From Firmicutes bacterium UBA2116 (GTDB lineage: Bacteria; Bacillota; Clostridia; Tissierellales; Sedimentibacteraceae), in NCBI GenBank assembly GCA_002331025.1, contig DCYG01000007.1:1-64000 (forward strand): 64,000 bases of DNA, written 5' to 3'. The position numbers and the translations under genes are program-made. This document shows, piece after piece, positions 16,501 through 25,579 of this stretch; position 1 is the stretch's first letter, and every line of letters begins with the position of its first letter. Under the pieces are notes generated by a model, which worked only from the letters and a program-made list of their open reading frames with translations, made no database searches and was not told where the DNA came from.

Positions 16501-17658
16501 ATGATTACATCTTATGAAATTTTTGTTCCTATGCTTATGGGAAGCGGAGCATCCCTACGCACAGGTCTTAAGGTTAGACAGTTGTTAGGTTGTAAAAAAA
16601 TTCTGTTAGTTTATGATGCTGGTTTAAAGAATGTAGGTATTGCAGATGTTATAGAAGATAACTTAAAAAACGCTGGTATTGAAATCGTTATCTTCGATAA
16701 AGTTTTACCTGACCCACCTGATTACTTAGTAGAAGAAGGTGCTGAACTTGCCAGAAAGGAAAACGTTGACGGAATAGTTGCTGTAGGTGGAGGAAGCTCT
16801 ATTGATACAGCAAAAGGTATAAATGTTTTAATTAATAACGAACCGCCAATAATGAAATATTTTGGTATTCAGAAGAATTTGAAATTTGGAGTACCCATGG
16901 TATTTATACCAACAACAAGTGGCACCGGAAGTGAAGTAACAAATATGTGTGTTATATCATGTGTTTCTCGTGGGAATAAGGATAGCGTTGTCGGTCCAGT
17001 ATGTATGGCTTCTCTTGCCATAATCGATCCTGATCTTACAATGGGTCTACCTAAGAAAATGACAGCTGCCACTGGAATTGATGCTTTGGCTCATGCTGTT
17101 GAAGCTATTACAGGATCACAGGCAAATCCTCTTTCTGATGCACTTGCCAGAGATGCAATCAGAACAATTTCTAAATGGCTACCCGTTGCGTATAATGATG
17201 GTTCAAATGAAGAAGCAAGGGAGAAAATGATTTTAGCATCTACATTTGCAGGTATGGCTTTTACAAATGCATTAGTTCATTTAGGTCATACTATTGGTCA
17301 CGCATTAGGTGCACATTTTCATATTCCTCATGGTATCGGATGTGCAATAGCATTACCTGAGGTAATTGAATATGCAGCTAAGACTGAATGGAAAAAAGTT
17401 GAGATGATTTGTGAGTGCATGGGCGCAGAAATTAAGGAAGATGCAACACCTGAAGAAATAGGCATAGTTGCAAAAAATGCGCTGCGTTCTTTTATTAAAT
17501 CAGTAGACATTCCTAATTTAGAAGAACTTGGCATTCAACTTGAGGATGCTTTACAGGTTGCACCGCTTGTTACTCAAGACACTGGATTTGCGTTAATTCC
17601 ATATAGAATAACAGCAGCAAGGGTGGCAGAAATGTTAAAATCCGCTTATGATGCTTAA
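16501..17658 (+). CDS. Iron-dependent alcohol dehydrogenase (type III)
   Basis: A 385-aa Fe-ADH. It has the NAD(P)-binding GGGSSIDTAKG, then TTSGTGSEVTN, and the metal ligands in DALAHAVEA and HLGHTIGHALGAHFHIPHG, giving Asp/His/His/His as in the family. Length and order are normal. It would interconvert an aldehyde and an alcohol with NAD(P)H. It is the first gene of the operon with an aldehyde:ferredoxin oxidoreductase 12 nt downstream, which suggests a shared aldehyde. AAAGGAG precedes the ATG. Substrate is not readable from sequence. Confidence 0.92.
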   Translation: MITSYEIFVPMLMGSGASLRTGLKVRQLLGCKKILLVYDAGLKNVGIADVIEDNLKNAGIEIVIFDKVLPDPPDYLVEEGAELARKENVDGIVAVGGGSSIDTAKGINVLINNEPPIMKYFGIQKNLKFGVPMVFIPTTSGTGSEVTNMCVISCVSRGNKDSVVGPVCMASLAIIDPDLTMGLPKKMTAATGIDALAHAVEAITGSQANPLSDALARDAIRTISKWLPVAYNDGSNEEAREKMILASTFAGMAFTNALVHLGHTIGHALGAHFHIPHGIGCAIALPEVIEYAAKTEWKKVEMICECMGAEIKEDATPEEIGIVAKNALRSFIKSVDIPNLEELGIQLEDALQVAPLVTQDTGFALIPYRITAARVAEMLKSAYDA

Positions 17659-17670
17659 GGAGGTATGAAT

Positions 17671-19374
17671 ATGTGGTCAAAATTATCTGTAGATATGAAA
17701 AATTTATCTGTTAACAAGGAACCATACGATAAAGAATATGAACAATTAGGAGGAAGGTCATTAATAGCTCAATATATGATGAAAAATGTTCCTCCAACCT
17801 GCGATCCATTAGGTAAAGATAGCCAAATAATAATATGTACATCTATTTTTGCTGGTACTAAATTGACAACCGCTCATCGACTTTCAGTTGGCGGAAAAAG
17901 CCCTTTGACAGGAGGAATAAAAGAAAGTAACTCCGGAGGTTTTGCAGCATACCAGTTAGCAGGACACGGTATAAAATTAATAACAGTAAAGGATTTACCT
18001 AAAGAAGAGGGGTTATGGTTATTGCACATTGATGCACAAGGAAATGCTTTCATAGAAGATGCAAAAGCTTATGAAGGCTTAAATAATTATGATTTTGTTG
18101 ATAGAATGCATGAGAAATATGGAGATAAAATAGCAACCATATCCATTGGTGCTGCCGGTGAAAGGTTATATAAAAGTGCATCTTTACAAATTACTGAATT
18201 CAATTCAAAGCACCCAAGTCGAGCAGCAGCTAGAGGGGGATTAGGCGCCGTAATGGGGAGTAAAGGGTTAAAGGCAGTAGTAATAGAAAACCCTGTTGAA
18301 AGATATCAAGTACAATATGCAGACAAAGAGAAATTTGAAGAACTAGTAAAAGGTTTTAATAAAATTGTAGCTGAGAGTGCTAAAAAAGATCCCTTCCACA
18401 ATATTGGAACAATATCTACTATAGAAGTTACTGCTAATAATGGTGTTTTACCTGTTGATAATTTTTCTGGAAGACTATTCCCAGAATATAAAGAGATTGG
18501 TGCAGGCAAATTTATGAGTAATTTAGAAAAAAGAGGTGGACGTAACAAAGTTCCATGTCAACCAGGTTGCGTTGTTCAATGCTCAAACTGCTATAACGAT
18601 AAAGAAGGAAATTATCTTACTTCAGGTTTTGAGTATGAAACAATTGCGATAATGGGACCAAATTGTCATATATCAGATTTAGATGCTGTTGCACAAATGG
18701 ACCGTATCTGTGACAATCTTGGCGTAGATACTATAGAAGCAGGAAATGCTGTTGCTATGTGCATGGAAACAGGTAAAATAAAATGGGGTGATACACAAGC
18801 AGCACTTTCTTTGTTAAAGGAAATGGAAGAAGGCACAGAATTTGGTTGCATAATGGGAGATGGTTGTGAAGCAGTAGGCAAATTCCTCGGTTGCAAGCGT
18901 ATACCAGTAGTTAAACATCAATCCTTGCCAGGTTATGACCCAAGAAACACAAAGGGTACAGGTATTACGTATTCAACAAGCCCAATGGGAGGCGACCATA
19001 CAGCAGGTATGACAATGGGTAGAGCTTTCGATGACTGCGGTAGAAGCGCTCAGGCATATGCATCAACTAAACTACAAGTTGCAATGTGCTTTTCTGATAG
19101 TATGATGTGTCTTTTTGCTTTTGCTAATGCTGCAAATGATCTTCATATGTTAGGAGGATTAATGGCAGCTTTATATGGTGGAGAACCAGATTTCAATAGG
19201 GTATCGATGTTAGGAGTGAAAACACTTTTGACAGAAAGAGCATACAACAAAATGGCAGGTATGAAGAAGGAGGATGATAGATTACCTGAATTCTTCTATA
19301 AGGAAAAATCCTCTGCAACAGGGTCTAGATTTGATATTATTGATTATGAAATAGATGTTATGTTTGATTTCTAA
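17671..19374 (+). CDS. Aldehyde:ferredoxin oxidoreductase (tungsten/molybdopterin enzyme)
   Basis: A 567-aa AOR-family enzyme; it oxidises an aldehyde to the acid while reducing ferredoxin, or runs in reverse. The N-terminal beta-rich domain carries GGKSPLTGGIKESNSGG, a pterin-binding element. The Fe-S ligands appear as CQPGCVVQCSNC (about residues 290-301) with a further Cys near CFSDSMMC. AAGGAGGT (17657-17664) abuts an earlier ATG at 17665; the ATG at 17671 has correct spacing and is preferred. A MoaD-like gene overlaps its stop codon, as expected for an enzyme needing its own cofactor sulphur carrier. The family is somewhat shorter than classical AOR (about 605 aa). Confidence 0.9.
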   Translation: MWSKLSVDMKNLSVNKEPYDKEYEQLGGRSLIAQYMMKNVPPTCDPLGKDSQIIICTSIFAGTKLTTAHRLSVGGKSPLTGGIKESNSGGFAAYQLAGHGIKLITVKDLPKEEGLWLLHIDAQGNAFIEDAKAYEGLNNYDFVDRMHEKYGDKIATISIGAAGERLYKSASLQITEFNSKHPSRAAARGGLGAVMGSKGLKAVVIENPVERYQVQYADKEKFEELVKGFNKIVAESAKKDPFHNIGTISTIEVTANNGVLPVDNFSGRLFPEYKEIGAGKFMSNLEKRGGRNKVPCQPGCVVQCSNCYNDKEGNYLTSGFEYETIAIMGPNCHISDLDAVAQMDRICDNLGVDTIEAGNAVAMCMETGKIKWGDTQAALSLLKEMEEGTEFGCIMGDGCEAVGKFLGCKRIPVVKHQSLPGYDPRNTKGTGITYSTSPMGGDHTAGMTMGRAFDDCGRSAQAYASTKLQVAMCFSDSMMCLFAFANAANDLHMLGGLMAALYGGEPDFNRVSMLGVKTLLTERAYNKMAGMKKEDDRLPEFFYKEKSSATGSRFDIIDYEIDVMFDF

Positions 19375-19571
19375 TGATTACCGTAGAAAATAAAGTCATA
19401 CCATTTTACTATGGTATGACAGTAGCAGATGCCATTAGAGATGCAGGTGAAATAGTTGATAATATGACAATAATTATGGAAAACAAAAATATAATTCAAT
19501 TTAGCCAAATAGATAAAAAAATTTCTGACGGAACAAATTTAAAAATTCTAAGAATTTTATCCGGTGGATAA
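19374..19571 (+). CDS. MoaD/ThiS-family sulphur carrier
   Basis: A 65-aa ubiquitin-fold protein ending in the diagnostic Gly-Gly (LRILSGG). Its start codon shares one base with the AOR stop codon (TAATGA), so translation is coupled. MoaD proteins carry a C-terminal thiocarboxylate used to make molybdopterin, and copies paired with AOR genes are thought to serve tungstopterin supply for that enzyme. No moaE is adjacent, so the partner must be encoded elsewhere. Confidence 0.85.
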   Translation: MITVENKVIPFYYGMTVADAIRDAGEIVDNMTIIMENKNIIQFSQIDKKISDGTNLKILRILSGG

Positions 19572-19596
19572 GTTCCCTTCATAAGGGAGTTTTTAT
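19572..19596 (+). terminator. Short terminator after the MoaD-like gene
   Basis: CCCTT-CAT-AAGGG followed by AGTTTTTATT. Only five to six pairs, so strength is uncertain; it may attenuate rather than end transcription before the next promoter. Confidence 0.5.
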
Positions 19597-19620
19597 TAAA
19601 TAAAAAAATAATAAAATATA

Positions 19621-19683
19621 TTGCTTTTTAAAAAAGTTAGTGCTACAATAGAAACATACTATGTAGTATGTAGTACATAATAC
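19621..19683 (+). promoter_or_regulatory. Promoter of the acylate kinase operon with FadR-type operator 1
   Basis: TTGCTT (19621-19626) and TACAAT (19644-19649) with a 17-nt spacer predict a start near 19656. The motif ATGTAGTATGTAGTACAT (19661-19678), continuing AATAC, covers the first transcribed bases. Nearly the same sequence follows the promoter of the FadR/GntR gene (29234) and of the second MFS gene (30139), so the three are likely bound by one repressor. Confidence 0.6.
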
Positions 19684-19799
19684 TTTATTGAATGTATGCA
19701 TCACTTAATCAATTCTAATGTCACCATTTGCAAATAGAGGCAAGTGTTAATATTAAGAAAACGAATTCATACAAAATCAAATATAGAAAGGAATATAAA

Positions 19800-20885
19800 A
19801 TGTATAGAATATTGGTTATAAATCCAGGATCAACTTCTACGAAATCAGCAATCTTTGAAGATAGAAAATGTATAGCTGAACAATCTATAGCTCATTCAAC
19901 AGAGACATTGACTCAAAATCCTCTTACATGGCAACAAGTAGAATTAAGGAAAGAGGGTATTATCAATTGGATGAAGGACGTAGGATTTAACTTAAAGGAT
20001 ATTGATGCTTTTGCTGTACGAGGTTGCAATATTAAAGGATGCAGTAAGGGTGGGACCTATTTAGTTAATGAAACTATAAAAAATGAAATTTTCAGCCAAC
20101 ATAATCCAGATAAAATAGCACCTCATGCTTCAAGACTTTCACTCCCTATAGCTTTAAGTATGAGTGAATCTGAAAAAGTTGATATACCTATATTTATTAC
20201 TGACCCACCATGCGTTAATGAACTTTCTAATATAGCAAAAATATCAGGACATCCTCTTTTCACTAGGGAAAGCGTATTTCATGCTCTTAATAGTAAGGTG
20301 GTTGCTCATAGAGTTGCAGAGGAATGGGGTAAAAAATATCAGGAAGGCAAGTTTATAGTTGCTCACATGGGTGGGGGTATATCAGTTGGTGCTCACAATA
20401 TGGGTCAAGTAACAGAGGTTAATGATTGTATAGCTGGTGGAGGTGCATTTTCACCTAATCGTACTGGAACATTGCCAGTGGTACCTCTTGTTGAACTGTG
20501 TTTTTCTAACTCATTTACAAAGAATGAAATAATAAGAATAATTAAAAATAAGGGTGGAGTTCTTGCTCATTTAGGAACTGATGATATGCGTGAAGTGGAA
20601 AAACGCATTGATAGTGGGGATACTCATGCAGAACTTATATTTAATGCAATGGCTTACCAGGTTGCCAAGGAAATCGGCAGCTGTTATGCAGCATTATGCT
20701 GTGATGTAGATGCAATAATATTTACAGGTGGCATGGCTAACTCTAAACGACTTATCGGTGAAATCAGAAGATATGTTGAGAAAATGGGAAATATTAAAGT
20801 TGTTCCCGGTGAGTACGAAGCTGAAGCTCTTGCCTTTGGAACACTTCGTGTTCTAACAAAAGAGGAAGAACCAATAATTTTATAA
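19800..20885 (+). CDS. buk: Butyrate kinase-type acylate kinase
   Basis: A 361-aa ASKHA-fold kinase that transfers phosphate from an acyl phosphate to ADP, giving ATP and a carboxylate. It begins MYRILVINPGSTSTKSAIF, the family signature, and continues with AHMGGGISVGAHN, NRTGTLP and FTGGMANS. An upstream in-frame start at 19728 would add 24 residues unlike the family; the ATG at 19800 follows AAAGGAAT. Paired with the phosphotransacylase at 22350 it forms the substrate-level ATP step. Preferred acyl chain (butyrate, isobutyrate, propionate or other) cannot be read from sequence. Confidence 0.92.
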   Translation: MYRILVINPGSTSTKSAIFEDRKCIAEQSIAHSTETLTQNPLTWQQVELRKEGIINWMKDVGFNLKDIDAFAVRGCNIKGCSKGGTYLVNETIKNEIFSQHNPDKIAPHASRLSLPIALSMSESEKVDIPIFITDPPCVNELSNIAKISGHPLFTRESVFHALNSKVVAHRVAEEWGKKYQEGKFIVAHMGGGISVGAHNMGQVTEVNDCIAGGGAFSPNRTGTLPVVPLVELCFSNSFTKNEIIRIIKNKGGVLAHLGTDDMREVEKRIDSGDTHAELIFNAMAYQVAKEIGSCYAALCCDVDAIIFTGGMANSKRLIGEIRRYVEKMGNIKVVPGEYEAEALAFGTLRVLTKEEEPIIL

Positions 20886-20944
20886 ATAAAGATTATATTT
20901 ATGTTAACAAAATATATTTAATAAAATCTTGGAGGTTTTAAATT

Positions 20945-22321
20945 ATGGAAAACAAAACTTATATCGATGGCTTAATTGCAAATGCAAAGAAAGCACAAAG
21001 CTTTCTTGTAGATTACAATCAGGAACAAACTGATGCATTAGTTAAAGCAATTGGAAAAATTATTTATGACAACAGAGAAATATTATCAAATAAAGCTGTG
21101 GAGGAAACTGGCTTAGGAGTATTAGCTGGCAAAATAGTAAAGCACGATAAAATTACAACAAGTCATTGGGCGTTTTTAAAGGACAAGCCTTCTGTTGGAT
21201 TAATAGAAGTAGATGAAATTAATGGAATTTATACATATGCTAAACCAATAGGCGTAATAGCATGCTTGACACCTTCAACAAACCCAACAACAACTGCTGT
21301 AGGAAATGCTATGCACGCACTAAAATGCAGAAATGCAGTTATTGTATCTCCTCATCCAAGGGCAAAAAAATGTACAGCTCATGCTGTTTCTCTAATGAAC
21401 GAAGCAATTATTTCATTAGGTGGACCAGCAAATTTAATTCAATCTATTGAAGAGCCTTCATTAGAATTAACAGATGAACTTATGCGTAAAGCAGATGTTA
21501 TTGTAGCTACAGGCGGTAGCGCAATGGTTAAGTCAGCTTATTCGAGCGGAAAACCTTCTTATGGCGTTGGACCTGGAAATGTACAGATTATAGTAGACAG
21601 AGATTATGACAATTATCCTCTTATGGTTGCACAGATAATGGGAAGTCGTATGTATGATAATGGTATGCCATGTACAGGTGAACAAACATTAATTATGCCT
21701 AAAGAAAAAGCTGATGAAATAATAAAAATATTTGAAGAAAAAGGCGCTTATATGGTTACAGATCCTACAGATATTCAAAAATTACGCGAAGCAATTTTTA
21801 AGAAAGGTTTTGATGGTCCAATAAATGTAGATATAGTGGGACATCCAGCAGCTGAAGTAGCTAAATATGCAAATGTTTCAGTTCCTGAAGGAACAAAATT
21901 GTTAATAACTAAATTAGATAAGTTTGGGAAAGATGAAGTGCTATGTCGTGAAATAATGTGTCCTTTTGTTCGTTATTTTGTTTATGAAAATTTTGAGGAT
22001 GCCATTAATATTGCTAAAACTAATTTATTAATGGAAGGCGCTGGTCACTCTTCTGGTATCTATTCGAATAATAATGACAATATACAATTAGCAGGAAATC
22101 AAATACCTGTTGCAAGATTTATGGTAAGTCAAGCTAATAGCAACGTGGCAGGTAACACATTTACTAATGGACTTGATCCGACAATATCCATAGGATGTGG
22201 TTCATGGGGAAACAACAGTATTTCCGAAAATCTCACTTACAAGCATTTGATGAATAAAACGAGAATTTCTTTTATTATAAAAGATGCTCCTAATCCTACA
22301 GCTGAAGAAATTTGGGCTTAA
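20945..22321 (+). CDS. CoA-acylating aldehyde dehydrogenase
   Basis: A 458-aa aldehyde dehydrogenase of the short CoA-acylating group (EutE/SucD/sulfoacetaldehyde-type). Landmarks: PIGVIACLTPSTNPTTTAVGN near residue 100 for cofactor binding, KPSYGVGPGNVQIIVD, and the catalytic Cys in YDNGMPCTGEQT (about residue 244). It would turn an aldehyde plus CoA and NAD(P)+ into acyl-CoA. Position between the acylate kinase and the phosphotransacylase gives the logical chain aldehyde, acyl-CoA, acyl-phosphate, ATP. GGAGG precedes the ATG. Exact substrate unknown. Confidence 0.9.
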   Translation: MENKTYIDGLIANAKKAQSFLVDYNQEQTDALVKAIGKIIYDNREILSNKAVEETGLGVLAGKIVKHDKITTSHWAFLKDKPSVGLIEVDEINGIYTYAKPIGVIACLTPSTNPTTTAVGNAMHALKCRNAVIVSPHPRAKKCTAHAVSLMNEAIISLGGPANLIQSIEEPSLELTDELMRKADVIVATGGSAMVKSAYSSGKPSYGVGPGNVQIIVDRDYDNYPLMVAQIMGSRMYDNGMPCTGEQTLIMPKEKADEIIKIFEEKGAYMVTDPTDIQKLREAIFKKGFDGPINVDIVGHPAAEVAKYANVSVPEGTKLLITKLDKFGKDEVLCREIMCPFVRYFVYENFEDAINIAKTNLLMEGAGHSSGIYSNNNDNIQLAGNQIPVARFMVSQANSNVAGNTFTNGLDPTISIGCGSWGNNSISENLTYKHLMNKTRISFIIKDAPNPTAEEIWA

Positions 22322-22349
22322 TATTTATTGGTAGAAAGAAGGTTAAGCA

Positions 22350-23252
22350 ATGATTTATAAATCTCTGGATGATATTGTTTTAAATATAAAGAAATGTTTT
22401 GCAAAAAAAAGAATGGTAGTTGCAGGTGCTGACGAAGAACATACATTAAGCGCTGTCAGTATGGCAAAAAAAGAGGGTATAATTTCAGCTGTTTTGGTAG
22501 GAGATGCTGGACATATAAAAGAAATTCTTAATAATATTGGCGAAGACAGTTCAGAGTATGAAATTATTCATAATACTGAAAATCCTGTAGATATAGCCGT
22601 TCAGCTTATTCGTGAAAATAAAGCTGATATATTAATGAAAGGTAACGTTCAAACTGCAACTTTGATAAAGGCAGTATTGAATAAAGACACAGGTATAATG
22701 AAAGGAGAACTCCTTTCACATATATTATTTGTTCAAGCTCCGGCATATCACAAAATATTCGCTGTGACTGATTCAGCTATTATTCCAAATCCTAACTTAG
22801 AACAGAAAAAAGCTATTTTAGAGAATGCGGTAACAGCCATGTTAAGCTTAGGATACGATACTCCTAAAGCTGCAGCATTAACTGCTGTTGAAGTTGTTAA
22901 TCCAAAAATGCAGGAAACTGTTGACGCAGATGAATTAAAAAAACTAAATAAAGATAATAAGATAAAAAATTGTATAGTAGAAGGACCAATTTCTATGGAT
23001 ATTGCTTTTGATAAGGAAGCAGGAAAGATAAAAGGATTTACTAGTGATATATTAGGAGAACCTGATATTCTCCTGATGCCAAACTTATTAGTAGGAAATA
23101 TAGCTGTAAAAGCATTAAGAATATTTGGTCAATCAACAGTTGCAGGATTAGTTATTGGCGCTTCTGTTCCAATAGTATTGACATCAAGGTCCACCTCTAC
23201 TAAAAGTAAGTATATGTCTATTGCAATGAGTGCTGCAATTGCACCTATGTAA
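22350..23252 (+). CDS. ptb: Phosphate acyltransferase (phosphate butyryltransferase type)
   Basis: A 300-aa enzyme that swaps CoA for phosphate on an acyl-CoA. Family features: KKRMVVAGADEEHTLSAV at the N-terminus, ADILMKGNVQTATLIKAVL, HILFVQAP, FAVTDSAI and the C-terminal KALRIFGQSTVAGLVIGASVP. Length agrees with Ptb. It sits 28 nt after the acylating aldehyde dehydrogenase and shares an operon with the kinase. Choice between butyryl- and other short acyl-CoA is not resolved by sequence, so the symbol is by similarity. Confidence 0.9.
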   Translation: MIYKSLDDIVLNIKKCFAKKRMVVAGADEEHTLSAVSMAKKEGIISAVLVGDAGHIKEILNNIGEDSSEYEIIHNTENPVDIAVQLIRENKADILMKGNVQTATLIKAVLNKDTGIMKGELLSHILFVQAPAYHKIFAVTDSAIIPNPNLEQKKAILENAVTAMLSLGYDTPKAAALTAVEVVNPKMQETVDADELKKLNKDNKIKNCIVEGPISMDIAFDKEAGKIKGFTSDILGEPDILLMPNLLVGNIAVKALRIFGQSTVAGLVIGASVPIVLTSRSTSTKSKYMSIAMSAAIAPM

Positions 23253-23280
23253 TACAAGCTAAACTTAAGGAGATTATGAT

Positions 23281-24120
23281 ATGTTGAATTTCTCTAGCGA
23301 AAAATGTAACGGATGTGGGTTATGTGTAAATGATTGCAAAATGCTTCATAATATAGTTTTGGATGAAAGGAAAAAGGCAAAAATTCTAAATTCAAATTGT
23401 ATTAATTGCTATCATTGCGTTGCCATTTGCCCAAATGAAGCTATAACAATTGATAACAAAATACCTTCTAAGGCAAAAAGGTATAGCTCTACATTCACAT
23501 CGCAGGAGTATTTGGAGTTTTTGAAAAATAAACGTTCAATTAGACAATATAAGGATCAAGAAGTAGAAAAAAGTATAATTGAACATATAATTGAAGCTGG
23601 TATTTATTCTCCGACAGCAGGAAATAAGCAACCTGTGAGCTATGCTATAGTAACCGGTGAACGCTTGAAAGAATTGACAAAACTATCTTTAAAAACTTTA
23701 AAAAGTTTTGCTGATGATTTTAATGATGGAAATATTGATTTGAATATAGATTTAAACTCAGCAAAAAGATATACAAGTATGTGGAAAAGGTTTTACAAAA
23801 GTTATTTTGAAAAGGGTATTGATGAATTATTTTTCAATGCACCTTGCTTATTGTTGATTCTTGGAGACACAGAAAAAACTTTAGATCCGAAAACTGACTG
23901 TGTCATAGCTTCATGTAATATAGGAAACATGGCTTATGCATCTGGGCTGGGATTTTGCTATAACGGTTTTTTTGTTAGAGCATATCAATCTGAAGAAATA
24001 TGTAAATTCTTAGGGTTAGAGCTAAAATACAATCTATATACAGCAATGACTATAGGATATCCTAATGTAGAATATAGACGCACAGTTTTCCGTGAAAAAA
24101 AAGAAATATTTTGGATTTAA
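23281..24120 (+). CDS. Ferredoxin-nitroreductase fusion oxidoreductase
   Basis: A 279-aa protein. Residues 1-60 hold two 4Fe-4S motifs, CNGCGLCVNDCKM and CINCYHCVAICPNEA (both C-x2-C-x2-C-x3-C). Residues about 75-279 form an FMN nitroreductase fold: FLKNKRSIRQYKDQEV at its start, then SPTAGNKQP and GNMAYASGLGFC. Such fusions pass electrons from ferredoxin to a flavin and then to an organic acceptor. In this operon it could recycle ferredoxin reduced by the AOR, or reduce an intermediate. Its role here is an inference. Confidence 0.85.
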   Translation: MLNFSSEKCNGCGLCVNDCKMLHNIVLDERKKAKILNSNCINCYHCVAICPNEAITIDNKIPSKAKRYSSTFTSQEYLEFLKNKRSIRQYKDQEVEKSIIEHIIEAGIYSPTAGNKQPVSYAIVTGERLKELTKLSLKTLKSFADDFNDGNIDLNIDLNSAKRYTSMWKRFYKSYFEKGIDELFFNAPCLLLILGDTEKTLDPKTDCVIASCNIGNMAYASGLGFCYNGFFVRAYQSEEICKFLGLELKYNLYTAMTIGYPNVEYRRTVFREKKEIFWI

Positions 24121-24274
24121 CATTATAGAGAAATACAAAATTTACACAGAATTATATTTATAAAAAAGTATCTGTAATTTTGTAAGTACAAAAGTATGAA
24201 CTTTAAAGATTGCAGTTATATAAAAACTTTCAGATTTTTGAAAGTAATATAAAATAAAATGGAGGAAATGATTT

Positions 24275-25561
24275 ATGGCTACAATATTGCAGTCAAAAGG
24301 TAAAAGTTCTTTTAGATGGGTCATGTTACTATTTGTTTGCTTGTTTTATTTCTTAATTCTCGGTTTTTGTAATCAATCTTTTAACATCTTACTTGGTACA
24401 ATTACTACCGATATGGGTTGGGAAGCTACACAACGTACGGCAATAGCAACAGCAATGTCAACAGGTATGATTTGGTTTGTATTTGTTGCAGGAATTATGA
24501 TGGATAAGTTCAGTGTTAAAAAAGTTTTAGGATCATCAGTGCTTATATGTGCGATTCTAATTTTTTTAAGAGGACGTGCTCAAGGGTTTATGTTTTTCTT
24601 CACTTTAATGTTTTTATTTGGTGCAGCCAGCGCATTTTATATGCCTGCAACAACAAAAATCATTACATTATGGTTTGATTCAGACGAACTTGCATTAGCA
24701 AATGGATTTCTTACTGCTGCAAGCCCTATGGGTCAAATTACAGCCAACTTTTTTGCAGTTAAAATAATGATGGCTATTGGTGGATGGAAAGCATTATACT
24801 CATTCATAGGGGTAGCTGTAGTAGTACTTACAATAGCATTCTTTATTTTTGGTAAAGAAAGAAAAAGCACTGAAGCTTCACTTGTTTCAAGCACTCTTAC
24901 AGCAAACGATATTGGTTTATGGAAAAACATCAAGGGAATTTTAAAAGTTCCATATGTATGGTTAATGATTATTGCTAATATGTGTTTTCTTGGTTCAATA
25001 TATGCAGGTGGAGCATATGGACAGTTCGTTTTCCAAAATGACCCTGGTTGGTTGATAGACAAGGCAGTGTCAGGAAGAATTCCAGCTTGGAATAATATGT
25101 TTTCTATGTTTGCATACATCCTAATTCCTTTATTTATAGCTAAGATAGGAAGACAGCATTATACTAAAGTAGCCATAATGTGCGGAATAATGGCGCCAAT
25201 CTTTTTTATAATAGGTCATAGAAGTTATAGCGTAACAGTAATAAGTATGATGATGGCGTTAGCAGGTATTTGTTATGGTGGTATAGTTCCTGCTCCAAAA
25301 GTTTTAATGTTGTCACATCCTGAAGTATCAGGGCCTCGTGCAGGTACAGCATTAGGATTGTATGTTACAGCTGAACGTATTGGTATTTCATTCTTTACTG
25401 CGACATTGGGAACTCTTATTTCTGCAGGTACAATGCCAATGAGTATTGTATTATCTTGGTTCTACTTTATACAATTCGCAGCTCCAATCTTAATTTTTAT
25501 TGGAATATATGTTAAAAAATATGATGCAAAAAAAGCTGAATTGAAAGCAAGTCAAGCATAG
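24275..25561 (+). CDS. MFS transporter (first carrier of the island)
   Basis: A 428-aa protein with 12 predicted membrane segments and the MFS layout: an N-terminal helix pair with GFCNQSFNILLG, a central charged loop at about residues 190-215 and a C-terminal half ending in basic residues. The composition resembles carboxylate-type carriers such as the oxalate/formate antiporter group, but that is a weak guide. It begins a run of four genes (MFS, SDR, ThDP lyase, Zn-ADH) with short gaps, preceded by a 154-nt gap with GGAGG before the ATG and a small hairpin CTTTCA/TTGAAAG near 24228. It probably imports the island's substrate or exports a product. Confidence 0.85.
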   Translation: MATILQSKGKSSFRWVMLLFVCLFYFLILGFCNQSFNILLGTITTDMGWEATQRTAIATAMSTGMIWFVFVAGIMMDKFSVKKVLGSSVLICAILIFLRGRAQGFMFFFTLMFLFGAASAFYMPATTKIITLWFDSDELALANGFLTAASPMGQITANFFAVKIMMAIGGWKALYSFIGVAVVVLTIAFFIFGKERKSTEASLVSSTLTANDIGLWKNIKGILKVPYVWLMIIANMCFLGSIYAGGAYGQFVFQNDPGWLIDKAVSGRIPAWNNMFSMFAYILIPLFIAKIGRQHYTKVAIMCGIMAPIFFIIGHRSYSVTVISMMMALAGICYGGIVPAPKVLMLSHPEVSGPRAGTALGLYVTAERIGISFFTATLGTLISAGTMPMSIVLSWFYFIQFAAPILIFIGIYVKKYDAKKAELKASQA

Positions 25562-25579
25562 CAATGTCAAGGAGAAAAA

